A DNA stretch of 64,000 nt, taken from positions 377,521 through 441,520 of the forward strand of contig JAAXKN010000001.1 in NCBI GenBank assembly GCA_025612375.1, in the 5' to 3' direction. Source of the DNA: Ignavibacteria bacterium (GTDB lineage: Bacteria > Bacteroidota > Ignavibacteria > Ignavibacteriales > SURF-24). The translations under genes were made by a program, and so were the position numbers. Within the stretch, counting starts at the first letter, position 1. The number at the start of each line of letters is the position of its first letter. This document shows positions 8,802-17,046 of this stretch, piece by piece. A model generated the notes under the pieces. The model did not search any database and had not been told where the DNA came from. It saw only the letters and a program-made list of their open reading frames with translations.

Positions 8802-10679
8802 TCACGCGATTGATTTACCGCGTTTTACGTAGTGAGTATGAAGCAGGTGATGTGAAAGCTCGCTGCAGGGACCTTCTGTCAGGAAGTTCTCATAAATATA
8901 TTTCACGTAAGGGTTCTCATGCGACTTTCTGAGCGTGAGCCCTTCATCCTCGGCGTAGATTGCCTCTGCACGTTTTTTCCTGATCTCTTCTGAAGTCGGT
9001 ATTGGCTGCCCTCCTCCGCCAAGACATCCGCCGGGGCATGCCATGATCTCTACAAAATGAACGTCGCTAAGTTCACCCTTCTTCAGCATTTCCATGACTT
9101 TCTTTGCATTTGCAGTGCCGTGGGCAACAACAAACTTCAGTTCCACGCCTTCCAGGAAGCTGTATTCAGCCTTTAGATCTTCAAGTTTAACCGAAGCCTG
9201 CTTTATACCTTCAAAGCCGCGGCATGGGGTTATATTCAGGTTCTTAAAGGGAACTTCCCTTCCGGTTACGAGTTCATAGACAGTTCTTAAGGCAGCTTCC
9301 ATAACGCCGCCCGTTGCTCCAAAGATGAGTCCTGCTCCCGAGGCATCTCCAAAAGGTTCATCGAAATGGCTCTTCGGCATTTCAGGCAGGTAAATGCCTG
9401 CTTCCTTGATCATCTGTGCAAGTTCACGCGTCGTAAGGCCGTAGTCGACGTCCTTGAAGCCTGAGGCTCTCATTTCCGGGCGGTTGCATTCAAACTTCTT
9501 TGCCGAGCAGGGCATCAGTGCAACCGAAACTATGTCCTTGGGGTCTATGCCCGTTTCCTGTGCGTAGAAAGTTTTTATGACGGCTCCGAACATCTGCTGG
9601 GGTGACTTTGCGGTTGAAAGGTAATCCAGGTATTCTGGATAGAAGTGTTCTATAAACTTTACCCAGCCCGGTGAGCATGAAGTAAACTGAGGCAGCCTGA
9701 CCGACTCATCGCCAAGAACGATTGCTTTTTTAAGGCGGTTTAAGAGCTCCGTGCCCTCTTCCATTATTGTGAGGTCGGCTGTAAAGTTTGTATCGAAAAC
9801 TCTGTCGAAACCTATTCTGCGCAGAGCCGAATTAAGCTCCCCGGTCAGTGAATGCCCGGGTTCCAGGCCGAATTCCTCTCCTATTCCTGCCCTTGGCGAA
9901 GGAGCCGTCTGAATTACCACGTGCTTTTTCGGGTCATCAATTGCCGCCCAAAGCTCATCCGAAGGGTCATTTGCACGCAGGGCTGCCGTAGGACAGCGGT
10001 TGATGCACTGCCCGCAGTTTATGCAGATTACATCGGCAAGAGGCTTATCGAAGAATGTGCCTATGTGTGTTTCGTGCCCCCTGTCAATTGCTTCAAGAAC
10101 ACCTACTTCCTGGAGGTCGATACAGGTTCTTACGCATCTTTTGCAGAGCACGCACTTATTCATGTCCCTTATTACCGAGGCTGAAGAACGGTCAACTTCA
10201 TATCTGGGTTTGTCCAGATGTCCGAAGTTGTACTGATCCACACCGTACTCCTTGGCAAGCTTTTGGAGCTCGCAGTTCTGGTTTCTGAAGCATGAATAGC
10301 ATTCGCCGTAATGCTCGCTTAAGAGCAGGTCAATTATATTGCGCCTTGCCTTTCTTACCATTGGAGTGGAAGTGTGGATTTTAATCGGAGCAGTTATCGG
10401 GAACGTGCAGGAAGCCTGCAAAGTACGAATGCCCTCTACCTCAACAACACACACCCGGCAGACGCCGGCAACGCAAAGGTCATCGTGATGGCACAGTGTA
10501 GGAATGTGGATCTGGTTCTGCCTGCAGGCCTCAAGTATAGTTGTTCCAAGGGGAACGGAAACCTTCTTCTCATTTATCTCAATTGAGACCGTGCCGCCTA
10601 TGGTATTGATATCCTTGGGTTTTTCAACAATATGAGGCTTCTGGCTGACGGGTACCCTGCTTGTATCTTTACTTTCCAT
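8802..10679 (-). CDS. hydA: [FeFe]-hydrogenase catalytic subunit HydA1 (NAD(P)-linked, group A type)
   Basis: 625 residues from an ATG at 10679 that has GGAGGT 7 bp upstream; an in-frame ATG at 10730 would add 17 residues but lies deep inside hydB1. Domains in order: N-terminal [2Fe-2S] ferredoxin (PTLCHHDD, then CRVCVVEVEG); His-ligated [4Fe-4S] (H-x3-C-x2-C-x5-C, in SEHYGECYSCFRNQNC); two [4Fe-4S] sets (CVLCKRCVRTC and CINCGQCINRCP); H-cluster domain with L1 TSCSPGW (C335, S336), L2 MPCSAKKFE (C391) and L3 MACPGGC (C548, C552); small C-terminal domain. It reduces protons or oxidises H2 as part of a HydABC-type complex with the adjacent NuoF- and NuoE-like subunits, probably electron-bifurcating. 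Odd: the second L1 cysteine, the [4Fe-4S]H ligand in characterised enzymes, is Ser. Confidence 0.93.
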   Translation of the reverse strand: MESKDTSRVPVSQKPHIVEKPKDINTIGGTVSIEINEKKVSVPLGTTILEACRQNQIHIPTLCHHDDLCVAGVCRVCVVEVEGIRTLQASCTFPITAPIKIHTSTPMVRKARRNIIDLLLSEHYGECYSCFRNQNCELQKLAKEYGVDQYNFGHLDKPRYEVDRSSASVIRDMNKCVLCKRCVRTCIDLQEVGVLEAIDRGHETHIGTFFDKPLADVICINCGQCINRCPTAALRANDPSDELWAAIDDPKKHVVIQTAPSPRAGIGEEFGLEPGHSLTGELNSALRRIGFDRVFDTNFTADLTIMEEGTELLNRLKKAIVLGDESVRLPQFTSCSPGWVKFIEHFYPEYLDYLSTAKSPQQMFGAVIKTFYAQETGIDPKDIVSVALMPCSAKKFECNRPEMRASGFKDVDYGLTTRELAQMIKEAGIYLPEMPKSHFDEPFGDASGAGLIFGATGGVMEAALRTVYELVTGREVPFKNLNITPCRGFEGIKQASVKLEDLKAEYSFLEGVELKFVVAHGTANAKKVMEMLKKGELSDVHFVEIMACPGGCLGGGGQPIPTSEEIRKKRAEAIYAEDEGLTLRKSHENPYVKYIYENFLTEGPCSELSHHLLHTHYVKRGKSIA

Positions 10680-11892
10680 TACGACCTCCGTAACCATTTT
10701 TATTGAATATTTCCTCTTTAAAGTTTTCAAGAATGGATAAGAATGCGTTCGGGCTCGACTGTCCCAGACCGCACTTAGAGGCTACCTGCATGGTTTTGCC
10801 GAGTTCTTTAAGTTTATTCAGCTGGCTGAAGGTGTAAGTTCCCTTTTCCAGCTTTTCGATACCCTCAAGCAGCTTCACGTTTCCAATCCTGCACGGAGTA
10901 CACTGCCCGCAGGATTCTTCGACAAAGAATTCCATGAAGTTCCTTAGTACCTTCAGCATGTTGCGGCTCTCGTTAAAGATCATTATTGAACCGCCGGTTG
11001 CCGCGTCCTCATAGGCCAGGCTCCTGTCGAACTGGCTTTTGGGCACGCATATGCCCGAGGCGCCGCCGACCTGTACGGCTTTTGTATTCTTTGCGCCAAC
11101 AATTTCCAGGAGGTCTTTTATTTTTGTCCCCCACAGGAGTTCATAGACTCCTGGGCGTTCGCAGTCGCCCGAGACAGAAAAAAGCTTTGACCCGGTGGAT
11201 TTATCGGTCCCGAACTTTTTAAACCACTCTCCCCCTTTTACCACAATGTGCGGCACACTGGCCAGTGTCTCAACATTGTTTACCACAGTAGGCCTTCCCA
11301 TGTAACCGGTATTAACCGGGTAGGGCGGTCTGTTTCTGGCTTCGCCGCGGTTTCCTTCGAGGGATTCAATTAAGGCTGTTTCCTCGCCGCAGACGTAAGC
11401 GCCTGAGCCAAGGCGGATTGTGATGTCAAAGCTGAAATCCGGGTTTCCAAGTATATTATCACCAAGGAGGTTATCCAGCCTCATCTGTTCAAGATAGTCC
11501 TCGAGCGCTTTAAGCATATATTCATACTCGCCCCTGAGGTAAATTATTCCCTGCTTTGCTCCAAGCGTAAAGCCTGCAACAACAATGCCGTCAAAGACAA
11601 GTTCGGGGTATTCAAGAAGTAGCACCCTGTCTTTGAAGGTCCCCGGTTCACCCTCATCGGCATTACAGACGATAAATTTTTCTTCCGATTTTGATGCTGC
11701 CACGAGCATCCATTTTGTAGCTGTCGGGAACCCGGCGCCTCCGCGTCCTTTTAGTTTGGATTCCCTGAGTTCAAGGAGTACGTTCTCCCGGCCAATCTCC
11801 AGAGCTTTTCTGATGCCGTAACCGCGCGTATAGCTGGAAAACAAAACAGCCCCTTCGCGCTCTGCGGCGGGTTTATTTCCGTTCAGTTTCAT
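10669..11892 (-). CDS. hydB: HydB1, NuoF-like NADH/FMN-binding subunit of hydrogenase
   Basis: 407 residues, a NuoF core. Glycine-rich NADH/FMN-binding region GRGGAGFPTATKW and CNADEGEPGTFKDR (about 50-90), the conserved YVCGEETALIESLEG segment, SLBB-like domain, and the N3 [4Fe-4S] motif CGQCTPC ... KCGLGQ near the C-terminus. It exchanges electrons with NAD(H) via FMN. Unlike its paralogue at 18820-20805 it lacks both the N-terminal thioredoxin-like [2Fe-2S] domain and the C-terminal 2[4Fe-4S] ferredoxin domain. The 3' end overlaps the hydA1 start by 11 bp; 8 bp separate it from hydC1. Confidence 0.92.
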   Translation of the reverse strand: MKLNGNKPAAEREGAVLFSSYTRGYGIRKALEIGRENVLLELRESKLKGRGGAGFPTATKWMLVAASKSEEKFIVCNADEGEPGTFKDRVLLLEYPELVFDGIVVAGFTLGAKQGIIYLRGEYEYMLKALEDYLEQMRLDNLLGDNILGNPDFSFDITIRLGSGAYVCGEETALIESLEGNRGEARNRPPYPVNTGYMGRPTVVNNVETLASVPHIVVKGGEWFKKFGTDKSTGSKLFSVSGDCERPGVYELLWGTKIKDLLEIVGAKNTKAVQVGGASGICVPKSQFDRSLAYEDAATGGSIMIFNESRNMLKVLRNFMEFFVEESCGQCTPCRIGNVKLLEGIEKLEKGTYTFSQLNKLKELGKTMQVASKCGLGQSSPNAFLSILENFKEEIFNKNGYGGRNGK

Positions 11893-11900
11893 ATTGGCTC

Positions 11901-12374
11901 CTATTTGATTTCATTTAGAATATTAATGGCTTTTTCGGGTGTCAGGTGAGTATAAACCTTGTCGTTTACGATCATTGCGGGGCCCTGATCACACATTCCA
12001 AGACAGTTAGCATATTCTAAAGTTATCCTCTTATCCCTTGTAGTTTGGCCGAAAGTAATTCCCAGTTCCCTTTCAACAGCCCTGGCAACCGCCTCTTTGC
12101 CCGACATGTCGCAGGCAATTGTCTGACACAGACGTACAATGTTTCTGCCCTGAGGTTCTGAATGAAGAAATGAATAGAAAGAAACTACGCTGTATACTTC
12201 AACAGGATGAATATCCAAAAGCCGGGCAATTTCCTGCTGAACAAAGTCACTTATATACTTGTGTTTTCTTTGCACTGCCTGGAGTATCGGGAGGAGGGCT
12301 GAACGTTCGGTCCCGTATTGATCCACAAGGCTTTCAACTTCTTCTGTCAACGAGTTTTTTTCCAGTACCAGCAT
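11901..12374 (-). CDS. hydC: HydC1, NuoE-like [2Fe-2S] subunit
   Basis: 157 residues, the usual NuoE/HydC size. Helical N-terminus, then a thioredoxin-like [2Fe-2S] domain with ligands in LCQTIACDMSG (C-x4-C) and YANCLGMCDQGP (C-x3-C). It transfers electrons between the flavin subunit and the rest of the hydrogenase complex. First structural gene of the hydC1-hydB1-hydA1 set; it starts 4 bp after the stop of an upstream receiver gene, which suggests translational coupling between regulator and hydrogenase. Confidence 0.93.
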   Translation of the reverse strand: MLVLEKNSLTEEVESLVDQYGTERSALLPILQAVQRKHKYISDFVQQEIARLLDIHPVEVYSVVSFYSFLHSEPQGRNIVRLCQTIACDMSGKEAVARAVERELGITFGQTTRDKRITLEYANCLGMCDQGPAMIVNDKVYTHLTPEKAINILNEIK

Positions 12375-12378
12375 TTTT

Positions 12379-12759
12379 TTACTCCTTAACCTGGTTGACC
12401 AAAAGTTTTTCTACTTTTTTAATTAGTTCATCCGGAGTGATCGGCTTTTCTACAAAGTCATCCACAGGAACCATTTCACCTACGCCATAATCCATTCCTA
12501 TAGTCTTGGAAACCGATGAATACATGATTATGGGAGTGTGGATGTTTTCCCTTCTGAACTTCTGTGCAAGGAAGAACCCGTCATCAGGCTCATCCATCAT
12601 TACGTCCAGGATGATAAGGTCCGGGTTGTGCTTCAGTACAATTCCATAGCCGTCGTTGGGATTTGTAGCTGTAATTACCTCATATCCTTTCGATTCCAGA
12701 ACCAGCGTACTGGCATCAAGAATATCCGGATCATCATCAATGATTGCGATCAGTGCCAT
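12379..12759 (-). CDS. single-domain response regulator (receiver only)
   Basis: 126 residues from ATG 12759, which has GGAG 8 bp upstream; another ATG two codons earlier has that same GGAGA almost abutting it and is less likely. Receiver fold: acidic DDD near the start, phosphoacceptor Asp in LIILDVMMDE, Ser-Ser in place of the usual Thr/Ser position (IIMYSSVS), and Lys in VEKPITPDEL. No DNA-binding or enzymatic output domain. The MMDEPDDGF loop resembles that of the receiver at 14561-14974, so the two are probably paralogues. Phosphate probably comes from the kinases encoded upstream; 4-bp spacing to hydC1 ties it to the hydrogenase. Confidence 0.88.
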   Translation of the reverse strand: MALIAIIDDDPDILDASTLVLESKGYEVITATNPNDGYGIVLKHNPDLIILDVMMDEPDDGFFLAQKFRRENIHTPIIMYSSVSKTIGMDYGVGEMVPVDDFVEKPITPDELIKKVEKLLVNQVKE

Positions 12760-12765
12760 AGGCAT

Positions 12766-12943
12766 TCTCCAATTAAAGTTATTAGAAGTTATTATTTAGG
12801 ACGAGTGAGATTTATAATTACGGTCAATTATCCGGAAATAAAGAATCTTCTTCAGACAATCAGTTTTCAGACAATTATGCTTCGGGAAATAATATTACAG
12901 GAGTAAAGCTTCAGGAAAAAAATACCGGCTGAAACCTTTCGGG
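12766..12943. other. 178-bp gap with a repeated TTCAGACAAT element
   Basis: Between two minus-strand regulator genes. TTCAGACAAT occurs at 12851-12860 and again at 12866-12875 (15-bp period), a possible regulator binding site or chance repeat. A promoter for the receiver-hydCBA1 group could lie here; no gene is visible. Confidence 0.35.
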
Positions 12944-14446
12944 CTAAGACGCAATTCCGCTCTGCTTGTTGATGCTGAGCGGCAAGTAGACCGAAAAGGT
13001 TGTGCCCTCACCGGATTTACTTTCAACCTCAATCTTCCCTGCATATGAGTCAACTATGCGTTTTACAATTGACAGCCCCAGCCCGGTGCCGCTGATACCA
13101 CGGGTTTTATCGTTTTTCACCCTGTAGAATTCCTGGAAGAGTCTGGACTTTTCTTCTTTTGTCATGCCTATACCGGTATCAGAAATCCTGGTAATAATAT
13201 AATTGCCCGAGCTGCTGATGCTTATGTCAATTGAACCGTTGTCTTTATTATATTTTACAGCATTGCTTAGTATGTTTGTAAAGAGCCTGTTAATTTCATT
13301 CTGGTCAGCCTTGAGTTTGGTTCCCGGAGAATCGATGTGAAAGTTGACGGTAATTTTTTTCTTGTGGAGTTCAAGTTCGAGGAATTCGATAATGGATCTG
13401 ACAGTCTGACTGATTTCAAGCTCTTTAATTTCGCGCTGTGTTTTCTTGAGTTCCATTCTGGAAATATCCAGCAGGTCGTTTACCATTACAACCAGGTTCT
13501 GCAGCCTTGTGTAGGATCTTTCAAGGAAGTCCTTCTGCTGCTCTGGTGAAACGTTAACTTCGTTGTCCAGAATTATCTTAAGAAAACCAATTACGGCTGC
13601 AATGGGCGTTTTCAGCTCATGCGCCACCATGGAAACGAACTGTGACTTTATGGCTTCAACCTTAACGGATTCCGTTATATTTCTTATTACTGTAACAACG
13701 CCTGCCAGCGATCCGTCCGCATGCGGAACAGGTGAGCAGGTGGCCTCAATAACCAGCTCTTTGTTAGGTTTGAGCTCAATCTGTGTAGAATATGAATTCG
13801 GGATGTAGGTTTCGGAATCAATGAATTTTTTGATGATCTGTGTAATTTCATCAGGAAGGATTTCGAGGATTACATCCCCGATAAATATTTCATGAAGATC
13901 CAGGTACTTCAGGGCACTGGAATTATAGAGTACCAGTTCACCGGTCTTGTTTACTACCAGCGCTCCCTCGGTAATTGAATCAATTATGGTTTTTAATCTT
14001 GTCTTCTCATAGGCTATCTCCAGGAGCCTCTCCTCCCTCTCTTTTCTCAGCCTTTCGGCCTCCAGTATTAAGAGGCGCTTCTCATAGCCTTTCCTGAGCT
14101 GGAGAAGGAGTTCGTCCGGAGTAAACGGTTTGGGAATGTAGCTGTAAGCACCCAGCTTTGTGGACTCAATTGCAGTGTCATAACTTGCATATGCAGTTGC
14201 AATAAAGCATACAGTATTCGGATTTGCCTTACGGATCTCCTTGAGCACCTGGATGCCGTCAATATCAGGCATCCTGAGGTCAATGATAGCCAGATCAAAC
14301 TCGTTCATCTTGGCCAGGCGGATCCCTTCGGTTCCGTTTTCCGCAGCCTCGGCATAAAAGCCTTCGCTTTCCAAAAGACGCTTTGTGCCGAGCCTGAGTC
14401 CCCTTTCATCATCCACAATCAGGACATGTGGTTTATGGTTTTCCAC
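12944..14446 (-). CDS. receiver-PAS-histidine kinase hybrid regulator
   Basis: 500 residues, no membrane segment. Receiver domain at about 1-125 (DDE near residues 17-19; Asp in LAIIDLRMPDIDG; Lys in YIPKPFTPDEL), coiled-coil linker with many Glu/Arg (about 125-150), PAS domain at about 155-265 (IDSITEGALVVNKTGELVLY), HisKA at about 275-340 (SQFVSMVAHELKTPIAAVIG, His in AHELKTP), and an HATPase_c domain with DTGIGM and GTGLGLSIVK boxes. A cytoplasmic kinase that receives phosphate on its own receiver or senses through PAS. Between the sensory hydrogenase kinase and the receiver genes it likely forms a middle step of a phosphorelay. No output domain. Confidence 0.9.
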   Translation of the reverse strand: MENHKPHVLIVDDERGLRLGTKRLLESEGFYAEAAENGTEGIRLAKMNEFDLAIIDLRMPDIDGIQVLKEIRKANPNTVCFIATAYASYDTAIESTKLGAYSYIPKPFTPDELLLQLRKGYEKRLLILEAERLRKEREERLLEIAYEKTRLKTIIDSITEGALVVNKTGELVLYNSSALKYLDLHEIFIGDVILEILPDEITQIIKKFIDSETYIPNSYSTQIELKPNKELVIEATCSPVPHADGSLAGVVTVIRNITESVKVEAIKSQFVSMVAHELKTPIAAVIGFLKIILDNEVNVSPEQQKDFLERSYTRLQNLVVMVNDLLDISRMELKKTQREIKELEISQTVRSIIEFLELELHKKKITVNFHIDSPGTKLKADQNEINRLFTNILSNAVKYNKDNGSIDISISSSGNYIITRISDTGIGMTKEEKSRLFQEFYRVKNDKTRGISGTGLGLSIVKRIVDSYAGKIEVESKSGEGTTFSVYLPLSINKQSGIAS

Positions 14447-14560
14447 TTGTTTTCCCTTTTTTTATTTTAGGAACATATTTCAGAACAGATGATGAATTTA
14501 AAGCCAGATACTTATCCCGGATAAATTTACGAATAATAATTGATATACATTATATAAAAA

Positions 14561-14974
14561 TCAGGCCACAGTTTCAAAGAAATGCTCCAGTTTTTTAAGG
14601 AGCTCTTCAAAAACTATAGGCTTGTTGAGCACTGCATCGCACTTTATCCATTCCTTCTCCTCGCTTGTAGAGGAGCCGAATTTATAGCCCGTAAGGTACG
14701 TTGCGCTTGTAAGAAGAAATACGGGAATATTTTTTCCGTAGGGATCTCTTTTTATCCTATGGCAAAGAATGAAACCCGAATCGTGCTCTTCCATGATAAG
14801 GTCTAAAATTGCGGCATCAGGCTTTTCTTTCTTAAACTCGTTCCAGCCATCTTCCACGTTTTCAGCTGTAATAATTTCATAGCCTTTGGATTTCAGCAAG
14901 ATCGTATGCTGTTCAAGAAGATCAATATCGTCATCAACCAGAAGAATTTTTTTTACTTTTTCGTGAACTGACAT
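14561..14974 (-). CDS. single-domain response regulator (receiver only)
   Basis: 137 residues, receiver domain only: acidic VDDDIDL near the N-terminus, Asp in AAILDLIMEEHDSG, Thr-equivalent in FLLTSATY, and Lys in LNKPIVFEEL. A short insertion (about residues 96-112) precedes the conserved Lys. It lies 12 bp downstream of the sensory hydrogenase kinase gene and is its most likely phosphorylation partner. There is no effector domain, so it must act through protein contacts or pass phosphate on to the next kinase. Confidence 0.88.
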   Translation of the reverse strand: MSVHEKVKKILLVDDDIDLLEQHTILLKSKGYEIITAENVEDGWNEFKKEKPDAAILDLIMEEHDSGFILCHRIKRDPYGKNIPVFLLTSATYLTGYKFGSSTSEEKEWIKCDAVLNKPIVFEELLKKLEHFFETVA

Positions 14975-14986
14975 TTATTCAACTCC

Positions 14987-16978
14987 TTAGTTCATAATAG
15001 TTTGATTGTTAAGATGAGAAGGAAGCTTCAGCGTGAATGTAGTCCCCTCACCCAGTTTACTTTGAACCCCAATGTCTCCTCTGTGCATTTTTATGATGCC
15101 ATAGGTTATTGCCAGGCCGAGGCCTGTGCCCTTTCCCATTTTCTTTGTAGTAAAGAAAGGGGTAAACAGCTTACTTAAATTTTCTTTTGGTATGCCGCAG
15201 CCCGTATCCTTAAATTCCACGACGAGATATTCCTCCTGCCTCAATACCCTTACAGATACATTCTTATCTTTCTTGTCCTCAAAAGATTCAAATGCGTTGT
15301 TCAGGACGTTAAGGAACACTTCCTTAATCTGGTCGGCATCGGCTTCAATAACCGGTTCTTCAGCCGTATTTTCCAGGACTATCTTTACGTCCTTATAGAC
15401 CGGATTAATGGAAAAAGCCTTCATGATCTTGGATAAAAGCTCCCAGATATTGATTTTCGAAAGTTTCAGCTTCCCCTGACGCGCAAAGTTCAGAAGATTA
15501 GCTACAATATACTTGCAGCGGTTGGTCTCATCGATTATCATGTTGAGATCTTCCGTGTACTGATTGCAGCCCGAGACCTTCGACCATTCATTCCTGAGCA
15601 TGGATGAATAGAGTAAAATTGTGCCCAGAGGGTTATTTATCTCGTGCGCCACACCCGCGGCAAGCTGCCCGATTGAGGCCAGCTTTTCTGCCGAGTGGAG
15701 CTGCTCCTGCGTATTTTTCAGCTCATCATAGGCTTTTTCAAGCTTGTCAATTAAATACGGCAGGCACATTTCATCCTCAGCCAGACCCTTTGCAATTGCA
15801 ACGGCATACTCACGGCATGAAACATAGCCGCAAGCCGTGCAGTTGAGCTCATCCTGCTTTTCAAATTTATTAGAACGGGCCAGTATTTCCTTTATCTTCT
15901 CTTCAGAAGGCATCGGCTTTCTCTGGTTTTTCGAAGAGAAATTCCTCCTGAAACTGATATTCCGGCTGTTGAAAATGTTGCTTTTCCACAAATGCTTGTC
16001 AACGTTGTTGATCTTTTCTTCGCAATACTTAATGACCTTTTCCCTTTTTGAGTAGTAATTAAGGTCACTGTCAATAGCCGGGCCGCTGATGCACCCCTCG
16101 CAGAAAAGTATGTCAACAAATTTCGAATTAATGTTTCCCTGCGCTATCTCGTTGAGTATTTCAAGCACTTTGTCCTTGCCTTCAACAACAATGGTCTCTT
16201 TGGCAAGAATGTCGTTCGAAATAGAAGCCGTCTTCAGGAGTCCGCCCGCAAGAGGGAAAACCTTTCCCATATGTGAGTGCGGCGGGTCAAAATCGTCATC
16301 CGGAAGGCCGGAAAGCTCAATTTTCTTGTTCCTGAAGATTTCCTTCAGCTCTGTAAAGGTAAGAACGGCATCAATTGCGCCTGACACCTCGTCGTCTATA
16401 TACTCGCTTTTTTTTGCAACACAGGGCCCTATAAAGACAACCTTAATGTCTTTTCCCAGGTTGGCCTTCAGGTATCTTCCCATTGCTATCATGGGAGAGA
16501 CGATTGTAGCCAGGTTCGGCACCAGCTCTTCACGATATTTTTCAATATAGTTATAAACAGCCGGGCACGACGAACTGATTATCGTCTTGCCATTAAAGGA
16601 TTCCATTTCCCGGGAATAAAGCTGCCCTATCAGATCAGCCCCGAATGCGGTCTCTGCAACCGTCTTAAAACCCAGAAGACGAAGTGCAGCAGGCAGCTTT
16701 GTATAGCTTTCGGGAAAAGAGGCGGCAAACGACGGAGCAATTATGGCGACGGCCTTACCTGTGGTAAGTATATCCTCAAGTATAACCTCAATGTCGCTTT
16801 TTATCTGCTTTGCCTGCTGTGAGCAGACTTTCAGACAATGCCCGCAGCTGATGCACCTGTCCCCGATGACCACAGCCTGACCATTGACAACCCGGATAGC
16901 AATAGCAGGGCATTCTCTGATACAAGAGTAACATCTTTTGCATTTCTGCCCTATTGTGCTTACAATACTTTTGCCCAT
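14987..16978 (-). CDS. sensory [FeFe]-hydrogenase-like histidine kinase (HydS-type, group C1-like)
   Basis: 663 residues, cytoplasmic. Two [4Fe-4S] motifs (C13,16,19,23 and C42,45,48,52). Hydrogenase-like H-cluster domain at about 75-330, with L1 reduced to SSSCPAV (C138, the proton-transfer Cys replaced by Ser), L2 GPCVAKKSE (C186) and L3 FCEGCISGP (C293, C296, one residue closer than the usual C-x3-C). A further Fe-S module (C380, C383, C388, C405) precedes a HisKA domain (GVAHEINNP, His445) and HATPase_c. Kinase-linked hydrogenase homologues are classed as sensory and are thought to detect H2 or redox state rather than turn over H2 fast. It sits between two hydABC sets. The fusion is clear from sequence; ligand sensing is inferred. 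Confidence 0.92.
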   Translation of the reverse strand: MGKSIVSTIGQKCKRCYSCIRECPAIAIRVVNGQAVVIGDRCISCGHCLKVCSQQAKQIKSDIEVILEDILTTGKAVAIIAPSFAASFPESYTKLPAALRLLGFKTVAETAFGADLIGQLYSREMESFNGKTIISSSCPAVYNYIEKYREELVPNLATIVSPMIAMGRYLKANLGKDIKVVFIGPCVAKKSEYIDDEVSGAIDAVLTFTELKEIFRNKKIELSGLPDDDFDPPHSHMGKVFPLAGGLLKTASISNDILAKETIVVEGKDKVLEILNEIAQGNINSKFVDILFCEGCISGPAIDSDLNYYSKREKVIKYCEEKINNVDKHLWKSNIFNSRNISFRRNFSSKNQRKPMPSEEKIKEILARSNKFEKQDELNCTACGYVSCREYAVAIAKGLAEDEMCLPYLIDKLEKAYDELKNTQEQLHSAEKLASIGQLAAGVAHEINNPLGTILLYSSMLRNEWSKVSGCNQYTEDLNMIIDETNRCKYIVANLLNFARQGKLKLSKINIWELLSKIMKAFSINPVYKDVKIVLENTAEEPVIEADADQIKEVFLNVLNNAFESFEDKKDKNVSVRVLRQEEYLVVEFKDTGCGIPKENLSKLFTPFFTTKKMGKGTGLGLAITYGIIKMHRGDIGVQSKLGEGTTFTLKLPSHLNNQTIMN

Positions 16979-17046
16979 TGCTCTCGGATTCTACCTGGTT
17001 ATGCAAACAATATAAAGCTGAACTTAAAAACTACCTGCTGTACCTT

